The notes: generated from the sequence alone by a model not told the origin. DNA of 64,000 nucleotides from Sphingobacterium thalpophilum (GCF_901482695.1 NZ_LR590484.1:5766001-5830000); one strand, 5' to 3'; shown: positions 19,494-27,975, counted from the first letter of the stretch. Numbers and translations are program-made.

Positions 19494-20330
19494 CTAGACT
19501 CCGATGACCTGCTTTACCTCTTCTTCAGAGACCTTTAAACTGGCAGAGGATGGGATACTTCCCTTCAATGCGGGCACGAACATCCACTTGCCCTGATTTA
19601 CCATGGAATTTAGCGGTAGTTGGTAGGTCTGTTCGAGCTGTTCACGAACCTGCTCTCTACTCCTATGCTGCAGATCTATCAAGGTATTATCCTGCATCAA
19701 ATAGAAATGGTCTCCAAAAAGATAAGCCATATTGGGATCATGCATGACACATACGACAGTCCGCCCTTCATTCGCCAAGTCCTTTGCCGCCTGCAAAACG
19801 GCTATCTGATAATTGAGATCTAAGTGGTTGGTGGGCTCATCCAACAACAGTAAGTCGGGCTGCTGTACAAGTATACGACAGAGTAATATCAGCTGCCGTT
19901 CGCCTCCGGACAATGCGGTATAGGCTTTGCTCTTTAAATGTGCCAGACTAAATTTATTCAAAATAGCATCTACTGCCGCAAAATCTTCCTTAGCTGGTAC
20001 AAAGCGGGAAAATGAAGCCCTGCCCGTTAAGACCACGTCCCCTACTTTAAATGGGAAAGTCGTCTGATGAAACTGATTCAGGAAACCTATCTTCGAGGCA
20101 CCGGGTTTGCCTACTTTCCAATCGCGCCGCTCCGTTTCGCCAATCCGCACCGAACCATGATACTGTCGTTCAAGGCCAGCAATGATGTTGAATAATGTCG
20201 ATTTCCCGCTGCCATTCCGCCCTAAAATGATGGAAAGCTTGCCTTTTGTAAAGGTTACATTGACATCACGTAAAATGGTATGTTTACCGTAAGCAAAGGA
20301 AAGGCCCTTGATATGAATCGATTTGCTCAT
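19494..20330 (-). CDS. ABC transporter ATP-binding protein (FecE/BtuD type)
   Basis: A 278-residue ATPase: Walker A GRNGSGKSTL, Q-loop in FLNQFHQTT, signature LSGGERQL, Walker B LLLLDEPTNHLD and switch His in VMHDPN. The sequence is of the iron-chelate/cobalamin/nickel importer class. It overlaps the permease gene by 4 bases and works with it and the lipoprotein encoded upstream. The C-terminus has an extra 40 or so residues after the NBD core. Confidence 0.93.
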   Translation of the reverse strand: MSKSIHIKGLSFAYGKHTILRDVNVTFTKGKLSIILGRNGSGKSTLFNIIAGLERQYHGSVRIGETERRDWKVGKPGASKIGFLNQFHQTTFPFKVGDVVLTGRASFSRFVPAKEDFAAVDAILNKFSLAHLKSKAYTALSGGERQLILLCRILVQQPDLLLLDEPTNHLDLNYQIAVLQAAKDLANEGRTVVCVMHDPNMAYLFGDHFYLMQDNTLIDLQHRSREQVREQLEQTYQLPLNSMVNQGKWMFVPALKGSIPSSASLKVSEEEVKQVIGV

Positions 20331-21340
20331 GAGTTCCAGTTAATTTCATTACGGCGCATCAGATAAATAAAAAGCGGAGCACCAATGATCATTGTAAATA
20401 CGCCGATAGGTATTTCGAAGGGCATTACAGCCCGTGAAAAATCATCTATAAGCAAGAGGAATGTTCCGCCGATACTGATATTAGCCCATACCACAATATT
20501 GTTGTTGGGTCCAAAAATCATCCGGCTTATATGCGGCACAATGAGCCCGAACAAGCTTATGACGCCCACCGCTGCCACTGCCGATGCCGTAACCATAGTT
20601 GCCACAGCGATGCAGACGATTTTCAGTATCTTTGGATTTACACCAACAGCGATGGCTTCTTGATCACCCAAAGCCAATAAATTTAACTTCCATCGCAGAA
20701 GGATCAATATGGCCAGTCCGATTATTATTGGGAAACAGGCCGAATATACTTTTGACCAAGAAGCGGTATGAAGATTCCCCATTGTCCATTGCACAATAGC
20801 TTGCAGCTTGTACGGATCACTGATATACTGCAATAGGGTCAACATTGCGGTAAAGACACCAGAAATGACCATGCCGGCGAGAACCATGCCAATGATAGAG
20901 CTTTTCAATCCGGCATTCGACACAAAATACGTCAATAATACCGCACACACTCCAAACAAGAATGCTGAAATATTTACCGGTAGAATTGGGAATAACATTG
21001 CCAAGGCGGCCCCGAACGCAGATCCAGACGATATTCCCAGCGTAAAGGGATCCACGATCGGATTTCTGAAAATGGATTGCAATATGCCTCCAGAGGACGC
21101 TAGTGCTGCACCGACCATAAAAGTTAAAAGAATCCTTGGAAGGCGTACCTGCCATAAGATCGTATCCATATTGTCCGTTAATACGGCGGAACCATGACCT
21201 CTGTATATGCCGAGCTGCAGTCCTATGCGCTGACATAACTCCATCAAACCAACATATTGACTTGAGCCGACCAGCAGCGATAAGAACAGCAGCAGTAGCG
21301 GCAACAACAGCAGTAAAGAAAGTTTCTTGAATCGTTCCAT
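20327..21340 (-). CDS. FecCD-family ABC transporter permease
   Basis: A 337-residue membrane protein with about ten helices and the FecCD signatures: WQVRLPRILLTFMVGAALASSGGILQSIFRNPIVDPFTLGISSGSAFGAALAM and SVAAVGVISLFGLIVPHISRMIFGPNN-like text near the C-terminus. Transports a metal chelate across the inner membrane as a homodimer. It overlaps the binding-protein gene by one base and the ATPase by four, so the three genes form one tightly coupled importer. Confidence 0.93.
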   Translation of the reverse strand: MERFKKLSLLLLLPLLLLFLSLLVGSSQYVGLMELCQRIGLQLGIYRGHGSAVLTDNMDTILWQVRLPRILLTFMVGAALASSGGILQSIFRNPIVDPFTLGISSGSAFGAALAMLFPILPVNISAFLFGVCAVLLTYFVSNAGLKSSIIGMVLAGMVISGVFTAMLTLLQYISDPYKLQAIVQWTMGNLHTASWSKVYSACFPIIIGLAILILLRWKLNLLALGDQEAIAVGVNPKILKIVCIAVATMVTASAVAAVGVISLFGLIVPHISRMIFGPNNNIVVWANISIGGTFLLLIDDFSRAVMPFEIPIGVFTMIIGAPLFIYLMRRNEINWNS

Positions 21341-22338
21341 TATTGGAGAAGTCCCGGTTTACCATATAACTTTTCGAAGGCTATTGCCAAGTCGTTCTTC
21401 AGCTGTCCTTCCGTATAACTTTCAAGACACCAATGGCGCACCTGCTTGGCGAAGAGCATAAACTTCACCGTATGTGGATCAAAAGGAAACGACGGGGTCA
21501 TCACAAAAACCTGTTTATTTTTGACCGCTGGTAATGCTGCAAGCTCTTTCAGATGATATACATCAGAAAGTTTCGAATTCCAAAGGATAATCAGATCGGG
21601 ATTCCACTTATAGATAGTCTCTGCTCCTACATTTGGAGCTTCCATTGTCAGCGGACAAGCATTGGTCGCCCCCGAAAGACGAATTGCCATGTCAATAAGG
21701 CTACCTTTTCCTGAAGTGGAGAGCACCCTACCCTTTGACCATGCATAATATACTTTCTTTTTCGTCTGGTCCGCCGGTAGCACCATTTTTTTGACTTCGG
21801 CATCCACAAATTGCACAATTTCCTCTGCACGTTCTTTTTTTCCCAATAAAGTTCCAGCTCCGATTAATTCGCTGAAGATGCTTCTTTCGTCTTTAGAAGA
21901 AAAAGTGAAAACAGGGATACCGAGATTTTCCAGTTGCGCAATGTTATCCTGATCGGTATTAAAAGTTAGTACCAGATCCGGATTGAGCGCTACGATACTT
22001 TCCACATTGTTGGCTTGTCCACCAAGTGTAGGTGTAGGAATACTTTTTCGGGCGATGCGAGGGTCTAATCTGGACAAAAATGCGTAGGTATCTTCCATAT
22101 GATACACCTGTTCGGGGATACCCACGAGACTGTTCTCAGCCTGTAGCATATAGACTTCGTCAACCAAAGACGAGAACAGCACTACCACTCGTTGTGCAGG
22201 CTTCACCAAGGCAATTTCCTGCCCGCGACTGTCAATGGCTTTCACAGTATCAGTAGCTGAACTATGCTGTCTATTCTGGCATGCTTGCAGTAGAATAAAC
22301 AGCAATGCCAGCCCAATATATTGTTTAATTATTTTCAT
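21340..22338 (-). CDS. Metal-chelate-binding lipoprotein of ABC importer (FecB/BtuF type)
   Basis: A 332-residue lipoprotein: leader MKIIKQYIGLALLFILLQAC with the lipobox Cys at 20, then a helical-backbone binding protein with PAQRVVVLFSSLVDEVYMLQAENSLVGIP, VESIVALNPDLVLTF and WNPDLIILWNS, the usual paired motifs. It overlaps the UreE-like gene by 14 bases. In Helicobacter pylori the related CeuE lipoprotein binds a nickel chelate; given the hyp and UreE neighbours nickel is the best guess here. Cobalamin or ferric siderophore cannot be excluded. Confidence 0.88.
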   Translation of the reverse strand: MKIIKQYIGLALLFILLQACQNRQHSSATDTVKAIDSRGQEIALVKPAQRVVVLFSSLVDEVYMLQAENSLVGIPEQVYHMEDTYAFLSRLDPRIARKSIPTPTLGGQANNVESIVALNPDLVLTFNTDQDNIAQLENLGIPVFTFSSKDERSIFSELIGAGTLLGKKERAEEIVQFVDAEVKKMVLPADQTKKKVYYAWSKGRVLSTSGKGSLIDMAIRLSGATNACPLTMEAPNVGAETIYKWNPDLIILWNSKLSDVYHLKELAALPAVKNKQVFVMTPSFPFDPHTVKFMLFAKQVRHWCLESYTEGQLKNDLAIAFEKLYGKPGLLQ

Positions 22339-22804
22339 TCTTTCTGCTATCCTTTAGTTGTTGGCGGATCGAATTTTCGGTTAACAATACAGCCTCCTCT
22401 AACTGGATAGCTGTACTGTACTTGCTCAAAAGCTGCTCGTACAACCGGCCATCGTATGGTAACCGGAGAGCTAGCGTATGCTCAGCTTTAAATATGGGTA
22501 GATGCCTGTTGCCTATGAAATAAGTAAAGTCTGCCAGCTGGGTAAAGTCCAAGGGATCAAACCTGATGGTAAGTGTCGGCTTGATGGCAATAACTGCTTG
22601 CAGTTTTCCCTGTGCATAGAGTGCATCCCCCTGATGCCATATTGTCCCTCGTTGTAATTCCAACAACAGATCGTTCCCTGCCAGCGTGCTTCGGGTAAGG
22701 CGGTGTTTGTTCACTTCAAACCACTCCAACAACAAGTGGTCTCCGGCATGATCTTCAAGACGGCCGGGGATAATCGTATCTATAACTACAGGCTCTGTAT
22801 TCAT
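22325..22804 (-). CDS. Second UreE-like nickel chaperone
   Basis: Start taken at 22804 (MNTEPVVIDTIIPGR); an in-frame ATG 27 bases upstream is possible. The 159-residue protein has the layout of UreE: an N-terminal beta domain (LLLEWFEVNKHRLTRSTLAGNDLLLELQ), IWHQGDALYAQGKLQAVIAIKPTLTI, then FIGNRHLPIF, which carries the metal-site histidine in the same place as GNKHLPLF of the operon UreE. Identity between the two looks low. It is encoded between hypB and the nickel-type importer, overlapping the latter. It may buffer nickel on entry or pass it to HypAB. Confidence 0.8.
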   Translation of the reverse strand: MNTEPVVIDTIIPGRLEDHAGDHLLLEWFEVNKHRLTRSTLAGNDLLLELQRGTIWHQGDALYAQGKLQAVIAIKPTLTIRFDPLDFTQLADFTYFIGNRHLPIFKAEHTLALRLPYDGRLYEQLLSKYSTAIQLEEAVLLTENSIRQQLKDSRKNENN

Positions 22805-22882
22805 TATTACATGTATTTTTGTTGTCAGCAAACTTCCTTTATCGGAAGACTCAAGCAGGGAAGCACCCGCTATGCAGCGATG

Positions 22883-23611
22883 CTACTTGGTTTCCAGCTC
22901 GCTGTATTGTTGTTTTTTCCGTTGAACCTTCGCTTTCAGCCAGTCACACCAGATATCCAAACCGTCGCCATTTAACGTACTGATCGTGATGACCTCCAAA
23001 TTCGGATTCACCTCCTGTGCGTCCTTCGTTACAGCATCCACAGAGAAAGGGACATAAGGCAACAAATCTGCTTTCGATACAAGCATCAATTCACTTGTCA
23101 AAAACATGCGCGGATATTTTTTCGGTTTGTCATCTCCTTCAGTAGTGGCGAGGAGTGTAACACGGTAATCTTCTCCTAGGTCGAATGCTGATGGGCAAAG
23201 TAAGTTTCCAACATTTTCAATAAACAAAAGGTCGATGTCTTCAATATTAATATGATCTAAAGCCTGTAAGATCATTTGTGCTTCAATGTGGCACATTCCG
23301 CCAGTGACGATCTGCAAGGCATTGATGCCGACTTCCCGCATTCTGACAGCATCACGCTCAGTTTCGGGGTCCCCAACCAGGACAGCGATATTCAGCTCTT
23401 TGGAGAGACGTTTTCCTGTTTCCTGCATCAAAGTGGTTTTGCCTGAGCCCGGAGAAGAACATACATTGACCACACACACATCTTTTAAACGTTCGCGGAT
23501 ACTTTTAGCGACGAAATCATTGGCTTTTAACAGGTGTAGTGTTGTATTTTCACATTGAACCGAGCCTACCCGGTTACCTAAACTCTTTGGATTTGACATA
23601 TTGTCTGACAT
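22883..23611 (-). CDS. hypB: Nickel-insertion GTPase HypB
   Basis: HypB is a SIMIBI GTPase that with HypA delivers nickel, classically to [NiFe] hydrogenase and in Helicobacter also to urease. The 242-residue protein has P-loop SSPGSGKTTL, GDPETERDAVRM, the metal site Cys-His in GGMCHIEAQM, NVGNLLCPS with the second conserved Cys, and SKADLLPYV for guanine. There is no N-terminal CxxCGC or His-rich nickel-storage region. No hypC, D, E, F or hydrogenase gene is present in the window. Confidence 0.94.
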   Translation of the reverse strand: MSDNMSNPKSLGNRVGSVQCENTTLHLLKANDFVAKSIRERLKDVCVVNVCSSPGSGKTTLMQETGKRLSKELNIAVLVGDPETERDAVRMREVGINALQIVTGGMCHIEAQMILQALDHINIEDIDLLFIENVGNLLCPSAFDLGEDYRVTLLATTEGDDKPKKYPRMFLTSELMLVSKADLLPYVPFSVDAVTKDAQEVNPNLEVITISTLNGDGLDIWCDWLKAKVQRKKQQYSELETK

Positions 23612-23629
23612 GATAATAAATGTTTAATC

Positions 23630-23968
23630 TTATTTAAAAATTACTTTCGAAATATAAAGTTCATTTCCCTGAACAATCGTATTAGATGGCTGCCCACAGT
23701 CGCAAACAAATCGGTGAAAATGGACAGGAAAATTCTTCTGACAGCTTTCACAGAAGGCGATAATATCGTTGACCACGACTTCCATTTCCATATCGCGATA
23801 GTGCGCGTTTTCGATGATAAAAGCGTCAAACGCGTTTTGAATCAGTACAGGCTGTACATTGGACAGCAGTCCTGCAGTAACCTGAATCTTTTGGATATCA
23901 TCCACTCTGCTCCCATAATGTGAGCCCAACGTGTCAAAGATATCCTTTACTATACTTAGCTCGTGCAT
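23630..23968 (-). CDS. hypA: Nickel metallochaperone HypA
   Basis: HypA starts MHELSIV, in which Met1, His2 and Glu3 form the nickel site, and has a zinc domain. The 112-residue length is normal. The zinc ligands read C-E-S-C and then C-D-C-G: the second half is CxC instead of the usual CxxC (codons TGC GAC TGT on the minus strand). It is 18 bases upstream of hypB and 92 bases after protein B, in the same unit as the importer and the second UreE. It probably matures urease. Confidence 0.93.
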   Translation of the reverse strand: MHELSIVKDIFDTLGSHYGSRVDDIQKIQVTAGLLSNVQPVLIQNAFDAFIIENAHYRDMEMEVVVNDIIAFCESCQKNFPVHFHRFVCDCGQPSNTIVQGNELYISKVIFK

Positions 23969-24060
23969 TGGTATATGTTAAGAAAATCAATAAAATAATG
24001 TAGAAAAAGCAATGTGATTTTAGCTTCGATCCCTAATAGGAAAGAAGGTAAGGACAATGA

Positions 24061-24429
24061 CTAAAACGGGATTTTCAGTTGCTCAAACAGCAGAAAACGG
24101 GGTATGGGAATAGGTTCTAAGTCCACGACGTGTTCATAACGATAATCGTTGGACAATCCAGAGGCCAACAGGTCATGCCACATCAGGTCAATCATAACAA
24201 TCCACCGATCTGTTAGCCAATCCTGATTCAGCTCCACATCCATTTCTGCTACCGCTTGTAAAGATGGATAAATGGGATCTAGATCAGCATGGTGCATTTC
24301 ATGTAACCCTGCTGAAGAAAGGTAAGCGACGGGGTGAAAACTATCACTTTTCAGTACAAGACCACCTGCATTTAGCGTCTTAAATGACAGCAGTAGAATT
24401 GAAACAAAAAAAATAAAATGCTTCCACAT
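24061..24429 (-). CDS. Small exported His-containing protein B, first gene of the nickel-uptake unit
   Basis: Not a recognised family. A 122-residue protein with signal peptide (MWKHFIFFVSILLLSFKTLNA), then SDSFHPVAYLSSAG and LHEMHHADLDP, a likely metal-binding HExHH cluster. A Trp-rich hydrophobic stretch follows (DRWIVMIDLMWHDLLASGL), and the C-terminus is RFLLFEQLKIPF. Protein A before ureA has the same order: leader, HEH segment, W-containing hydrophobic stretch, FQSLKIPF. It precedes hypA by 92 bases, preceded by its own promoter with the shared motif. A role in periplasmic or membrane nickel handling is plausible. Confidence 0.65.
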   Translation of the reverse strand: MWKHFIFFVSILLLSFKTLNAGGLVLKSDSFHPVAYLSSAGLHEMHHADLDPIYPSLQAVAEMDVELNQDWLTDRWIVMIDLMWHDLLASGLSNDYRYEHVVDLEPIPIPRFLLFEQLKIPF

Positions 24430-24474
24430 AAGCTAAAACCTAACAAAATTTCAAGTTAATCCTTGACAACAATA

Positions 24475-24482
24475 CAAAGTTA
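24475..24482 (-). promoter_or_regulatory. Promoter -7 box of the nickel-uptake unit
   Basis: Minus-strand TAACTTTG matches TAnnTTTG, about 45 bases before the start of protein B. The shared 20-bp motif ends 20 bp upstream of it. Confidence 0.6.
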
Positions 24483-24502
24483 CTACCGATCAAAGAACAA
24501 AA

Positions 24503-24522
24503 AGTAGCACAAATCTTGAATT
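24503..24522 (-). promoter_or_regulatory. Shared putative activator site, copy 2
   Basis: Minus-strand AATTCAAGATTTGTGCTACT, identical at 19 of 20 positions to 16325-16344 and at the same 20-bp distance from its -7 box. The 20-bp spacers between motif and box are not similar, so the match is confined to the two elements. Confidence 0.6.
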
Positions 24523-24770
24523 TTATTTCACAAAATAGGAAAACCCCAAAGAAAATTCCATAATTCTTTATATATTAAATTAAAATTTGGTTAAAGCAAC
24601 ATTAAAACGGTATTAGAGCCATAAATACCGATAAACTGCAACTCATAACACGATCTTAGACTGTATTCATCAGCCTTGGATTCCCGCCATTTATTGGACT
24701 GAAAATTCCTTGTATTGGTCTACTGGAAAACTGAGCGGTTAGTGGTGTGATCAGCCGCTATAAATATAAA

Positions 24771-24803
24771 AGAAAGCCAATCCTGATCTGGGATTGGCTT
24801 TCT
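24771..24803 (-). terminator. Rho-independent terminator of katG
   Basis: A perfect 13-bp inverted repeat with a 7-base loop, directly after the katG stop; on the minus strand the stem runs into a T-rich tail. Confidence 0.85.
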
Positions 24804-24822
24804 TTACTGATGTGATCGGTGA

Positions 24823-27102
24823 TTAACGATGTAGATCAAAACGGTCTAATTCCATGACTTTATTCCACGCAGCGACAAAATCCTTGACGAATTTTTCACC
24901 GCCATCAGCGCTACCATAGATTTCGGCTACTGCTCGTAACTCGGCATTCGAACCGAATACCAGATCGGCGCGTGACGCGAGCCATTTTCTTGAACCGTCC
25001 TTACGCTCTGTTCCTTCGAACAATTCGCGGTCGGGAGATATCGCCTTCCAAGCCGTCCGCATATCCAGCAAGTTCACAAAGAAATCATTAGTCAGCTGTC
25101 CGGGACGCTCGGTTAAAACACCCGTCTGCGATCCATCATAATTTGTTTCGAGTACACGCATACCACCAATGAGCACGGTTAATTCTGGCACAGACAAGGT
25201 CAGCAGCTGGGCTTTATCTATCAACAGTGCTTCGGTAGAAACTGTATAGGCACCTTTTCGATAATTTCGGAAGCCATCAGCAATAGGCTCGAGATAGCCC
25301 ATCGATTCGACGTCTGTCTGTTCCTTGCTTGCATCCATACGCCCGGGCTGGAAAGGAACTTTTATCGTATATCCAGCAGCTTGAATCGCCTTTTCGATGG
25401 CAGCCACTCCGCCAAGGACAATCAGATCTGCGATAGATATCTTCTTTCCGGTAAGCTGTTTGCCGTTGAATTCCTGTTGTATATGCTCGAGCACGGCGAG
25501 TACTTTTTGCAATTGGGTCGGATTATTGACCTTCCAGTACCGCTGCGGCGCCAATCTTATCCGGGCACCGTTTGCTCCCCCGCGCATATCTGATCCACGG
25601 AAAGTGGAAGCCGAAGCCCAGGCGACCGACACAAGTTCGGCAATACGCAACCCAGAAGCAAGTATTGCCGATTTCAGCTCCTCTACATCGCTTTCGTCCA
25701 CCAAAGCATGATCTACAGCCGGCACAGGATCCTGCCACAACAATACTTCGGCCGGCACATCGGGCCCTAGATAACGCTCACGAGGTCCTAAATCCCTATG
25801 TGTCAATTTAAACCATGCGCGTGCGAAAGCATCTGCAAAAGCGTCAGGATCTTCGTAAAATCTACGGGAAATCTTTTCATAGATCGGGTCAAAGCGTAAG
25901 GATAAATCTGTTGTCAACATCGTAGGCCGGCGCTTTTTGTTGGGATCAAAAGGATCGGGAATACTGGCATCCGTTCCTTTTGCCACCCACTGATGTGCAC
26001 CGGCCGGACTTTTGGTTAACTCCCAGTCGTTTTCAAAAAGATTTTTGAAAAAGAGGTTGGACCACTCCGTAGGCTTCTGGGTCCAGATTACTTCTAACCC
26101 GCTGGTAATCGCATCTGCGCCTACTCCGGTATTAAAACTACTTTTCCACCCCAGCCCCTGCTGTTCTATTGCTGCAGCTTCAGGTTCCTTGCCTACATTA
26201 TCCGCGGGCCCTGCACCATGGGTCTTGCCAAAGGTATGACCACCGGCAATCAGCGCTACTGTTTCTTCATCGTTCATTGCCATGCGGCCAAACGTGTCAC
26301 GGATATCTTTGGCAGCAGCTATAGGGTCTGGATTCCCGTCTGGTCCTTCGGGATTCACGTAAATCAGCCCCATCTGGACTGCCGCTAAGGGTTTTTCCAA
26401 GTCGCGGGAGTGTATTTTGCCATCGGCATCATCATCAGCGGACAATACACCATGTGCGTCAGCCACACCTTCCGAACCATGTGAGTAGCGTACGTCACCA
26501 CCTAGCCAGGTCTTTTCGGAGCCCCAATAGACATCAAGTTCAGGTTCAAAGGCATCCACCCTTCCACCGGCATAGCCAAAAGTTTTGAATCCCATTGATT
26601 CCAAAGCCACATTACCGGTCAATATCAATAAATCGGCCCAGGAGATATTTTTGCCATATTTTTGTTTTATCGGCCACAATAGGCGGCGCGCCTTATCCAG
26701 GCTCACGTTATCAGGCCAACTATTCAAAGGGGCAAAACGCTGCTGGCCGGTATTAGCACCACCTCTACCATCTCCCACACGATAAGTGCCTGCACTGTGC
26801 CAGGCCATACGGATAAACAAGGGACCATAATGACCAAAATCTGCAGGCCACCAGTCCTGAGAGTCTGTCATTAACGCATGTAGATCCCGCTTCACCGCCT
26901 CCAGGTCCAACTGTCTGAAAGCCTCTGCATAATCGAAATCAGACCCCATAGGATTTGATTTTGCGTCATGCTGTCTCAAAAGATCCACCCTGAGCCGGTC
27001 CGGCCACCAATCCTGATTCTGGGTTCCACCCCCCGCCACTGGATTACGCATCGTTCCATTGTGAAAGGGGCATTTGCTGATGTCTTTTTCGTTGTTGTCC
27101 AT
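24823..27102 (-). CDS. katG: Catalase-peroxidase
   Basis: A bifunctional heme enzyme that removes hydrogen peroxide. The 759-residue protein has both halves of the KatG duplication. The distal heme segment is PLFIRMAWHSAGTYR (Arg, Trp, His), the proximal His lies in LIAGGHTFGKTHGAG, and the Tyr of the family's Met-Tyr-Trp adduct is in GLIYVNPEGPDG. The C-terminal, heme-free half begins near VDHALVDESDVEELKSAI. It is monocistronic with its own terminator. Two small inverted repeats lie 36-70 bases before the start and may be regulatory. Confidence 0.97.
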   Translation of the reverse strand: MDNNEKDISKCPFHNGTMRNPVAGGGTQNQDWWPDRLRVDLLRQHDAKSNPMGSDFDYAEAFRQLDLEAVKRDLHALMTDSQDWWPADFGHYGPLFIRMAWHSAGTYRVGDGRGGANTGQQRFAPLNSWPDNVSLDKARRLLWPIKQKYGKNISWADLLILTGNVALESMGFKTFGYAGGRVDAFEPELDVYWGSEKTWLGGDVRYSHGSEGVADAHGVLSADDDADGKIHSRDLEKPLAAVQMGLIYVNPEGPDGNPDPIAAAKDIRDTFGRMAMNDEETVALIAGGHTFGKTHGAGPADNVGKEPEAAAIEQQGLGWKSSFNTGVGADAITSGLEVIWTQKPTEWSNLFFKNLFENDWELTKSPAGAHQWVAKGTDASIPDPFDPNKKRRPTMLTTDLSLRFDPIYEKISRRFYEDPDAFADAFARAWFKLTHRDLGPRERYLGPDVPAEVLLWQDPVPAVDHALVDESDVEELKSAILASGLRIAELVSVAWASASTFRGSDMRGGANGARIRLAPQRYWKVNNPTQLQKVLAVLEHIQQEFNGKQLTGKKISIADLIVLGGVAAIEKAIQAAGYTIKVPFQPGRMDASKEQTDVESMGYLEPIADGFRNYRKGAYTVSTEALLIDKAQLLTLSVPELTVLIGGMRVLETNYDGSQTGVLTERPGQLTNDFFVNLLDMRTAWKAISPDRELFEGTERKDGSRKWLASRADLVFGSNAELRAVAEIYGSADGGEKFVKDFVAAWNKVMELDRFDLHR

Positions 27103-27137
27103 ATTAAAAGAAAGTTTATTATTAATACCTTGATTTT

Positions 27138-27172
27138 GTCAAATTGTTTGACGATTACTTGCATAAAAGTAA
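27138..27172. promoter_or_regulatory. Two adjacent inverted repeats upstream of katG
   Basis: GTCAAA-TTG-TTTGAC (27138-27152) and TTACTT-GCATAA-AAGTAA (27155-27172) are both perfect and separated by 2 bases. They begin 36 bases before the katG start codon. Their position fits an operator for a peroxide-responsive regulator; which one cannot be told. Confidence 0.35.
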
Positions 27173-27358
27173 GCAAATACTCGCCTCCCTGCTCATTGAA
27201 CCATTTGATGACATATAAACAAAATCTATAATAAACATATAATACCATAATAAACAACAATACACTCATCTATTGCGGGTCACTATAAAGAAGCATCACC
27301 AAAACAAAAGCACTGTTTTTGTTATTCTATTATAGCGTAAACCAAAAACGAAGAAACT

Positions 27359-27949
27359 ATGGGAGAGCTATCTACTTATTTCGTCAGCGCTTTTATCGGC
27401 ATCGGCCTGGCTGCCGCTACAGGATTCCGCGTGTTTATGCCCTTATTTTTGCTGAGTCTAGGCAGTAGGCTGGAACTATTCCAAGTAGACAGCGAATGGG
27501 CCTGGACAGGTTCAAACTTAGTTTTGATGACGACAAGTGTTGCCATGTTGATCGAGGTCCTGGCCTTTTACATCCCCGTCGTTGATAATATGTTGGACGG
27601 GCTGTCGATTCCATTAGCGGCTATTTCAGGAACGGCTTTGTTTGCCCTACAATTTACAGAGATAGACCCACTCTTCCGCTGGAGCATGGCAATCCTGGCC
27701 GGCGGCGGGACTGCGGCAACGATCAGTACGGCGATGGCGGGCACACGTGCCGCCACCTCCTTGGGTACCGCCGGTCTTGGAAATTTCGTCGTTGCGACTC
27801 TGGAAACTATCGGCTCAACTATTTTGACCATATTGGCGCTATTTGTCCCGTTTATGGCTATCCTTGTCGTGATCGGTTTATTCTATTTTTTCTGGAAATT
27901 CGGGAAGAAACAATTTCGAAGGAAGTGGCGAAAAACTAAAAAGGGCTAA
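27359..27949 (+). CDS. DUF4126 membrane protein
   Basis: A 196-residue integral membrane protein, with helices around residues 5-30, 50-75, 85-105, 110-130 and 150-180 and a basic C-terminal tail (FGKKQFRRKWRKTKKG). The pattern FIGIGLAAATGFRVFMPLFLLSLGSRL at the N-terminus and IPVVDNMLDGLSIPLAAISGTAL are typical of the DUF4126 family, whose function is unknown. It is monocistronic and convergent with the Hsp20 gene, sharing a terminator region with it. Confidence 0.75.
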   Translation: MGELSTYFVSAFIGIGLAAATGFRVFMPLFLLSLGSRLELFQVDSEWAWTGSNLVLMTTSVAMLIEVLAFYIPVVDNMLDGLSIPLAAISGTALFALQFTEIDPLFRWSMAILAGGGTAATISTAMAGTRAATSLGTAGLGNFVVATLETIGSTILTILALFVPFMAILVVIGLFYFFWKFGKKQFRRKWRKTKKG

Positions 27950-27975
27950 TGCCTAGACATTGCCCTTATCATATC

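Larger units (their letters stand above)
24430..24822. other. Intergenic region between nickel unit and katG
   Basis: This 393-base AT-rich stretch holds the promoter and shared motif of the nickel-uptake unit in its left part (24475-24522) and the katG terminator at its right end (24771-24803). I see no gene in it. Confidence 0.7.

Noticed and set aside
22883..23968. HypAB as evidence for a hydrogenase locus
   Set aside because: No hydrogenase subunits or hypCDEF are present; the neighbours are urease and nickel genes.
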